Below are positions 63,783 through 64,000 of a DNA stretch of 64,000 nt, in pieces. The position numbers and the translations under genes are program-made. A model generated the notes under the pieces. The model saw only the letters and a list, made by a program, of their open reading frames with translations. It did not search any database and was not told the origin of the DNA. How positions within the stretch are numbered: the stretch's first letter is position 1; each line of letters opens with the position of its first letter. The DNA comes from an uncultured Oscillospiraceae bacterium. GTDB lineage: Bacteria > Bacillota > Clostridia > Oscillospirales > Oscillospiraceae. The stretch covers positions 62,001-126,000 of the forward strand of contig CAKTTB010000004.1 of the NCBI GenBank assembly GCA_934613505.1. Direction: 5' to 3'.

Positions 63783-64000
63783 ATGAAAAAGAAAATCTTA
63801 GCAACTGTCCCCCTGTTCTCCATGCGCTGCGCGCAGGCAAAGAAAATGCTGGAAGACGCCGGCCTCGAGGTCATCGAATACAAGGGTGATCTTGTCATGA
63901 CGACAGAGGAGATCCGTGCAGTCGGTAGCGATATCGTCGGTGCAATCATCGGCTGTGACGAATGGAACGATGAAGTTTTCGACGCCTGCCCGCAGCTGAA
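63783..64000 (+). CDS. D-2-hydroxyacid dehydrogenase, N-terminal part (runs off the window)
   Basis: The 72 codons seen (MKKKILATVPLFSMRCAQAK...IVGAIIGCDEWNDEVFDACPQLK) align with the start of the hydroxyacid dehydrogenase at 59265, including IIGCD-W-x-EV. AAAGGAG precedes the ATG at 63783. A second paralog in the same locus, behind the transporter genes. Cofactor and catalytic motifs lie outside the window. Confidence 0.75.
   Translation, partial: MKKKILATVPLFSMRCAQAKKMLEDAGLEVIEYKGDLVMTTEEIRAVGSDIVGAIIGCDEWNDEVFDACPQL

Overview
The window is a chromosomal segment of a GC-rich (roughly 60 percent by eye) low-branching Firmicute, most likely an anaerobic Clostridia member close to the Oscillospiraceae. 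This is inferred from the tig-clpP-clpX-lon-ysxC block, a SAM-I riboswitch in front of metK, type III glutamine synthetase, eukaryote-like prolyl-tRNA synthetase, the feoA-feoA-feoB operon, AGGAGG ribosome binding sites and several TTG starts. No rRNA is present and no species can be named from the sequence alone.

Layout. 1-9 kb: the 3' part of a copper P-type ATPase that runs in frame into a CopZ-like domain, a UDP-ManNAc dehydrogenase, riboswitch-controlled metK, a rhomboid-like membrane protein, a 23S rRNA methyltransferase and an L,D-transpeptidase. 9-24 kb: glnN-pyrG, a CtpE-like P-type ATPase, ferredoxin, an exonuclease, a BceRS-like two-component system, then a compact run lepB-rbgA-rnhB-yraN-dipeptidase-thrC-phosphoesterase with overlapping ends. 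24-33 kb: trigger factor, ClpP, ClpX, Lon, YsxC and a UvrD/PcrA helicase. 33-39 kb is a metal block: a DtxR-type regulator divergent from feoA-feoA-feoB, a Cys-rich FeoB-associated peptide and an HMA protein, followed by two COG0523 GTPases, one with a very large His/Asp-rich insert and one fused to a YcgQ-type domain. Two serine tRNAs follow.

39.57-47.20 kb is a 7.6 kb integrative element inserted in the 3' end of tRNA-Ser(GCU). It is bounded by a 25-bp direct repeat and carries a tyrosine integrase, a CI-like repressor, excisionase-like HTH proteins, two replisome-organizer-type genes (one interrupted by an in-frame amber codon that is followed by four 11-bp-spaced iterons), two sigma-region-4-like paralogs, and an XRE/Fic-like pair. 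The XRE/Fic pair is divergent from a strong promoter that makes a long, highly structured leader RNA, with three matching operators between the two promoters. A string of overlapping tiny genes completes it. No capsid, terminase or relaxase gene is visible, so it looks like a phage satellite (PICI-like) or a minimal mobilisable island.

47-54.4 kb: an NhaC antiporter, a DUF1538 permease with a tandem PII-like protein, prolyl-tRNA synthetase and L-serine dehydratase. 54.4-56 kb is a junkyard of gene fragments (Sir2-like, truncated YafQ behind an intact RelB/DinJ antitoxin, a plasmid/ICE replication-initiator fragment, an HxlR fragment). 56-64 kb is a catabolic locus: a LysR regulator divergent from an aldolase of the DapA/NanA family, a zinc alcohol dehydrogenase, a 2-hydroxyacid dehydrogenase, a three-gene sugar-type ABC importer and the start of a second, paralogous 2-hydroxyacid dehydrogenase that runs off the window.
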